This document shows, in pieces, positions 58,510 through 64,000 of a stretch of 64,000 nucleotides of DNA (positions are counted from its first letter, which is position 1; every line of letters starts with the position of its first letter). The position numbers and the translations under genes were made by a program. The DNA comes from Euonymus europaeus (Eukaryota > Streptophyta > Magnoliopsida > Celastrales > Celastraceae), in the NCBI GenBank assembly GCA_963580455.1, contig OY756972.1, positions 7,765,001 to 7,829,000 of the forward strand. Direction: 5' to 3'. The notes beneath the pieces are model-generated. The model ran no database searches. It was not told the DNA's origin and saw nothing but the letters and a program-made list of their open reading frames with translations.

Positions 58510-61500
58510 TAAATGATATATAAAAAAAATTTAAAATAGAAAATAAAAATGTGATGTGATTTGACACACCTCCCAAACTATAAGATTAAAATTGGACACT
58601 TTTATTCTAAACAAATTGCAGAACCCCCGGATCCGAGCCAAAGACTTGCTACTGGCTCATTATAAAAACAAACATATTAAGTGACTAGACTAGGAATAGC
58701 AAAAGAATTAACTAGCTGAAATAGCCCTAAAAGAAAGTCATCATGAGTAGCTAACGTCTGCCAGCTCTATTTATAACCTCCCATCCTTTCTTGGTCTTCA
58801 TCTGGAAAACCTTCAACCTGAAGGAAATAAGGTTTTGATGGCCGCAGATATGTAAGTGATTTCTGTGGTCCGATCGATGAATGTGAAGGGAAAATATGAT
58901 CAATCCGATGATCCGCAGATACAATTGATGTAAACATGTAGCATGAGTGGTTGAAGCTGCCAGCATGATCTGAACCCTCCCGTTCCTTATACAAGATCAA
59001 GTGCTAGTTAGGAGGGACTAGATCATCTGGCAGTTTCACCTACTCATGTTAGCATGAGAATCTCTAATCGATATGAAACCCTAATTCCACTCTTCCAATC
59101 CATTCACAGCTCTACTCATCAATTTCCAATCGATGATGTGATCTAAGGTTTTTCCTCCTTTTTACTTGATTTTCTTTCATCTGGGTATTCAATTCCCTTA
59201 TTATTTTTTAATGATATATGTTAATTGTTCAAGTACTTCTGTGTGTGTTTTCTTTTTTCTACCTCTCTCTCTCTCTCTCTCTCTCTGTATATTTATCAAG
59301 TTTTGTGGGGAATCTTGAGGCAAGCATGAGATGTTGTTAGGGTTTTGAGTGACAAAATTTCTGAGATCTAGAATTTGTTTTATATTCCATGCTGAACTGT
59401 TTCTGTTCTTTTTTAGGTTTGGACTTTAGAGTTCTACTTTGTTCACGTGCTTTCGATCTAGATTCCTACACCTTTATCCCCATAATTTTGAATCAAAATT
59501 TGGTCTAAAAATGATCAATTTTTCTGTGGAACTTTAGAAATTAAGGCTTGAATTCACAGTAAGAAATTAAAGTAGCATAGTTGAGGAAAGCATGAACCGA
59601 ATCGATACGGGGTAACATCCTAATCTAACTAATTAACCTTTTGTAAGTGATGAAAGAGAGTTTTTCTTCTTGTAGAATCTTCATTCACAAAAGGTGAGCC
59701 ATAGCCTTTCAGGAAATATGTCTGGCATGACTTGCTTAGAAACCCAATTATTTCTATCAATTGTGGTCCTCACAATGGACAACTCTTTTACTTCGATTTC
59801 TCAGATGTCATAGTGATAAGTAGTTTAAGGTCAAAGTAGATGAAAGAATTCAAGACTCTCTATGCTTGTTGTCCCTTGAGATTCATTTTCCAAGCATGCA
59901 TTGTGAGACATAAAATTGGTCTATATTATTGGAAAGAAATGTGAGATAAGTAATGATTATATACATCTCCCATGTATGCCATGTTTCAATATTCAACATT
60001 TCCAAGCCATAATTTCCATGCCATTACTGCCTAGGTTTTTTCGTCTTTAATAAAAAGAAATCATTTAATTAGGCAATAGTCTTTGCAAGCTTTTATTAGA
60101 TTGAAGGAACACACATCATGGTATTGCGTCTAACAAAACAACTATTTGTCTTGATCTCTTGAAAAGAAGAAATGGTTGTTGAGGTTCTTTATAGAGTTTG
60201 TTACATGTCATAAATGAGATTTACTCCATGGTTTTGAAAATCAGACCACTCATTAAATCGAAAAGTTCTCCGATTCATGATTTATTAATTCAATCGGGTT
60301 CAACGTAATACAAAATTATATACTTATTTATTTAATATAAGTAGTAATTAAAAATACTTATTATTTTATAATATTCATATTATGTAAAAGTACATTAATA
60401 ATATATCAATATTTAAAAATTCATGATTATTCATAAGCTCTTAAGTCTTCACATAACAAATAATGTAATATATAAAATGATCAAATAAATGAATAATTAA
60501 TAGTGAAAAATAGAAAGAAACATGTAGGAGAAAATACAACAAGTACTTATAAAAATATTTAAATATTAAATACATATTTATTATAATGTATAAAATAAAT
60601 GTGTAAAAATATTTTTAATACTTTATTGTTCTGCTGTGGTGGGAATTTTAACTTTATGTTGCGTTCACAACTACATCATTGAAGAACGTAGAAATAATGT
60701 TGTGTATATACTAAGAAAGTGACAAAGGCCTTGCTAGTTTTTTCTTCCATTCTAGATCGACAAGTATGACTTATGAACATACATTGTATTTTACACATAG
60801 ACTGAAATACATTGTATTTCCAATGGTAAAGAAAGTGGACTGTGATTGATATATTTTGTATATAAATTAACCAATATACAAAACTTATTAGAATTAAATG
60901 ATATGCTCAATATTTTGTTTGATAAAGCATATACCCGACCTTATAAGCTAGCATAGATGTTGGCATAGACCGCTATAACCAAACGCACTATACGCTAGCC
61001 TACATATATGCTAAAAAAAACTCCAGCAAAGTGTTTATTTTAAAAATATATAAAATTGTCAAGTATAAATTACTATCAACTGTAAAAGTATAACCAAACA
61101 CCCAACATGTTATTTGAAAGCTTATCCGTTATCTTATTTATGAGAGATTATTAGTTAACATATCATTCGAAAATTTAAACACTACTAAAGAAATCCCTTT
61201 GTTGGTTACTTTTGCATATGGAAAAAATTCAATCACTTCTTAGTCTTTAGGATTGGGTGAATGCGTGCACACCTTCTTCAGTTGAATCAGTGGTGCCAAG
61301 GAGATCCTTATGTCCATGGAGGATTGGAGAGAAAATTGGTTTTAATGATTAATAAATTACGAGTGTTCTAGGACGTATTGTTAGTCCAAAGATTTATAGA
61401 AGATGTTCACTTATTTAGCCTTCTACCAAACCAAGCGTTTGTGTGTAATTCATAAAACACAAAAAGTACCTGGTTTGGGGATTCCTTTCCCGAAAAAGAC

Positions 61501-62230
61501 TTCAATATTTATGATATGTCACTTTCAAATGGTGATAGAAACCTAAAATTGAAATAAAAGAGCTTCTATTGAAAATGAGGGTCTTATGCGATGATGGACC
61601 CTTTTGAGATATTTCAAATCATGAGATTATTCTTTGAGATTGTTGTTGAGAGATAGTTGGAACATAAGGGATTGAAACTCCATGATCTCCCATTTTTCTC
61701 TGATCTTATCGAGATAGATATTTTCACCGCATTTTGCTAACGAAGAATTTCATCACTGACGGACACGTTATAAAATTTAATCTCCATGCGTGTAGCTTCT
61801 TCAAACATGAATCTTCATATACTCCTAGATTCCAATAATATAAATCTAGATTTTATATACAAACTTATGCCATAAAACCTGCAAAACCAACAAATGGTTA
61901 GCTAAAACCCTTCCTTGCTTGCCACTTGTCAACCGTGGATCCACCAAGTAAATCCATTAGTGGGGTCACGTGGTGACAAGAGGTCACTTTTAGGGTGGAT
62001 TTAATAGGGGTGTAATGATTATAAGAGTAATTAAAATTACTTGGGTAAACGAATACTCATGTTTGGTATTCATGTATCTTAGATACACAGGTAATTGTTT
62101 TAGACAATTTTCTTCATATTTTGGATGTAATGATATTATTCGTGGGGAGAGGTGGGTAATGATTACCCTAGTAATATATTACACTCATATTTATTACTCT
62201 CTTATCAAACATACCTTTGGTATAAACAGT
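58510..62230. other. Gene-poor AT-rich DNA
   Basis: No gene could be supported. Near 59,040-59,170 the plus strand looks like a plant 5' UTR (AAACCCTAATTCCACTC, then ATGATGTGATCTAAGG followed by a possible donor), then (CT)n, but no coding exon follows. At 61,960-62,230 GTAATGATTAYAAGAG and GGGTAATGATTACCC phrases suggest a miniature inverted-repeat element without clear ends. 60,230-60,600 is very AT-rich. Confidence 0.45.
59263..59286 (+). repeat. (CT)12 microsatellite
   Basis: Pyrimidine run downstream of a UTR-like stretch. Confidence 0.9.
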
Positions 62231-62250
62231 CACTACAAGAAAAATCAATT

Positions 62251-62525
62251 TTAGGGACGGAAAATTCCGTCCCTAAACATGAATTTTCCGTCCCTAAACT
62301 AATTAGAGACGGAATTTGGGACGGAAAATTTTCCGTCCCAAAAAGTGCTGTCGCAAAATTTTGAGACAGAATTTTGCGACGGAAATATTAGGGACGGAAA
62401 TTAGGGACGGAAAATTTCCGTCACTAAATTAGGGACGGAAAATTTCCGTCACTAAATTAGGGACGGAATTTTCTGTCACTAAATTAGGGACGGAAAATTA
62501 GGGACGGAATTTTCCGTCCCTAAAT
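62251..62525. repeat. Subterminal palindromic array of the CACTA element
   Basis: TTAGGGACGG and its inverse CCGTCCCTAA alternate about ten times, as units like GGGACGGAAAATTCCGTCCC, which are palindromic. In CACTA elements such arrays bind the second transposon protein. Confidence 0.92.
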
Positions 62526-62868
62526 CATTAAAATATTATTAAAATTTATATCATAAAATATATTAATTATATAATTAGAAACAGAAATTTCCTTCCCTAA
62601 TATATTTTTTTAATTATATAATAAATAAAGAAAATATTTAATTAATAATTCATTAAAAATTATTCAATAAATACTTAAATTGATTATTTTTAAAATGCTA
62701 ATTTATTATTAATAATTTAACCATCTTTTATTTTTTATTCTAAATATAATTAAAAACAATATAATTAAATTATCATAATAGAATTAAAATGTAAAGAAAT
62801 ATCTCCAATAAAATTTAAAAATGTTAAATTTACAATTAGTTTTATTATACAAATGAAGACTAATGCAT

Positions 62869-63000
62869 CTAATCATCCTCGCTAGAGAGATTGGCTTCCT
62901 CGTCATCCTCATCGGCATCATTATCGGGATCCTATGGCCGAGACTAGGATTGTTGATCTTGTCGCAAATCTTGCAGCTCCTGCCTCGAATCCAACACCAT
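62869..63000 (-). pseudogene. Possible C-terminal exon of a CACTA gene
   Basis: Minus strand from 63,000: MVLDSRQELQDLRQDQQS, a stop, then DPDNDADEDDEEANLSSEDD and stop. The acidic tail just inside the element end is typical of terminal exons in CACTA genes. Two TAG codons interrupt it. Weak call. Confidence 0.35.
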
Positions 63001-64000
63001 TGAATAACAGATAAAATATGAATCGAACATAACCCAGTCTATAAGCCTTTAGAAATTTGGCCTGCAAAAGCATAATGAAGAAGAAAGCTTTCAACTGGTG
63101 CTTATACATTGGGAAGCAATGCAATTGCGTTGGATAAAGAATATGAAAATAGAGTTGTTCGTTGACTGCTCGATGAACAACTGACTGTCTTGTGGCTCCA
63201 AAAACAAAATATAGGCTCAATTCAATGGAAAAATGGAAATCTCAATCAAGAGGATTCAACTTGAATCATATATTAAAATGCCAAAGGAAAATGACAGGAT
63301 GAAATAAATAAGGAGATAAAGAAAAAATGAATTAATTTGGTACTTACTGCTCCAACAAAGAGGTCCAAGTCTTTATGATCTCAGTTTGAGCTGGAGATGA
63401 ATAAGCCAACTACATAAGCATTATGAACCCCATATTCATTCATGGGTTAAATTGACGTCAACATAAAGGGAAATTGTTCTACAGTGAAGAAATCTGAAGG
63501 AACAATGTTGCTGTGATTAGCATCATTAGAAGTTCTTATGGTGGCCATGGCTTTTATATGGCAGAGCACACATGCATTGCGTTATTGTACTTATCTAATG
63601 AGGACTGCAATGGATAATCTCAATCATAACAAATTGATTAAATGAATTATATAGCAGCTAATGCTTTCACCTAAGTTGTTTGATTCAATTACAAACAGGG
63701 AGTCAGGGAGAAGGAAAAAAGAGTTACCTGGGTGCCATCAAGCCACATAGGAAGCAAACTGTCAGGGAACCACATTGTTCTGTCAAAATGAATTTGGTGT
63801 TGAGGATTAGTGAAGTGATCCATCATTTTGTGGGATACTTGCAGTAGTTTTGGTTCCATTTATCAGCTAGCACCTAGCACCAGAAGCAGGCATAATTTAT
63901 TGTCAGTCACTGCTGTATATCTCCAGAAGTAAGAAAAATCCAAACATAACATGAAAAAAAAATACCAAACAGATCTGTAAAATATTTAACAATTTAAATA

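Larger units (their letters stand above)
62231..64000 (-). mobile_element. CACTA (En/Spm) element, left end; continues beyond the window
   Basis: CACTACAAGAAAAAT at 62,231 is the classic CACTA terminus. AGT before it may be one half of the 3-bp TSD. An array of subterminal palindromes follows, then AT-rich DNA, then a possible C-terminal coding end on the minus strand. The opposite terminus is not in the window, so the element is at least 1.77 kb. Confidence 0.85.

Noticed and set aside
62921..63220. 99-codon minus-strand frame
   Set aside because: No recognisable family; the overlapping minus frame ending at 62,869 has a more plausible acidic C-terminal end.

Overview
The window is nuclear DNA of a flowering plant, most likely a eudicot. 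It is AT-rich, has small GT-AG introns and carries plant-specific transposon lineages: Mutator-like elements (MULEs) with FAR1-type or Ulp1-type proteins, Tat-lineage Ty3/gypsy elements with a second archaeal-type RNase H, copia elements, CACTA elements and a caulimovirid-type endogenous pararetrovirus. Everything below was read by eye without database searches, so family names rest on recognised motifs and boundaries on repeats and target-site duplications (TSDs).

Layout. 0-2.1 kb: a Tat/Ogre-like non-coding block with a 110-bp tandem array. 2.1-5.8 kb: a decayed MULE (9-bp TSD) encoding a FAR1-like transposase joined to an OTU cysteine protease. 5.8-7.3 kb: non-coding, strand-skewed DNA. 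7.3-12.7 kb: a decayed endogenous pararetrovirus. 13.06-15.72 kb, minus strand: the only clearly intact host gene, a seven-exon aldo-keto reductase of about 345 residues. 15.9-19.3 kb: a non-autonomous MULE inserted in the promoter side of that gene. 19.3-27.6 kb: two different Tat gypsy elements joined end to end, both dead. 28.5-29.7 kb: a CACTA end and an LTR-like piece.

29.72-48.29 kb is one very large MULE, about 18.6 kb, with a perfect 9-bp TSD. It carries a nearly intact MuDR-type transposase gene (+) and a convergent DUF1985/coiled-coil/Ulp1-protease gene (-). Its non-coding space is studded with a short recurring motif (TTCAGAGGAWWT). A gypsy LTR element of 8.4 kb (33.56-41.93 kb, minus orientation) sits inside it; this element has no pol, an internally deleted gag and an intact extra 171-codon ORF of unknown function. 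The MULE itself lies close to a Tat gag-protease fragment (48.3-49.0 kb), so the region is nested at least three deep.

48.3-64 kb: the Tat fragment, a TRIM with a perfect TSD (49.85-50.37 kb), a copia remnant (50.5-52.1 kb), LTR-like leader sequences, a G-quadruplex-forming tract, a second member of the promoter-inserted MULE family (57.34-58.50 kb, perfect 9-bp TSD), long gene-poor AT-rich DNA, and the start of a CACTA element at 62,231 that runs past the window end. Most coding remnants are broken by stops that look like C-to-T or G-to-A transitions, the pattern expected of methylated silenced repeats.
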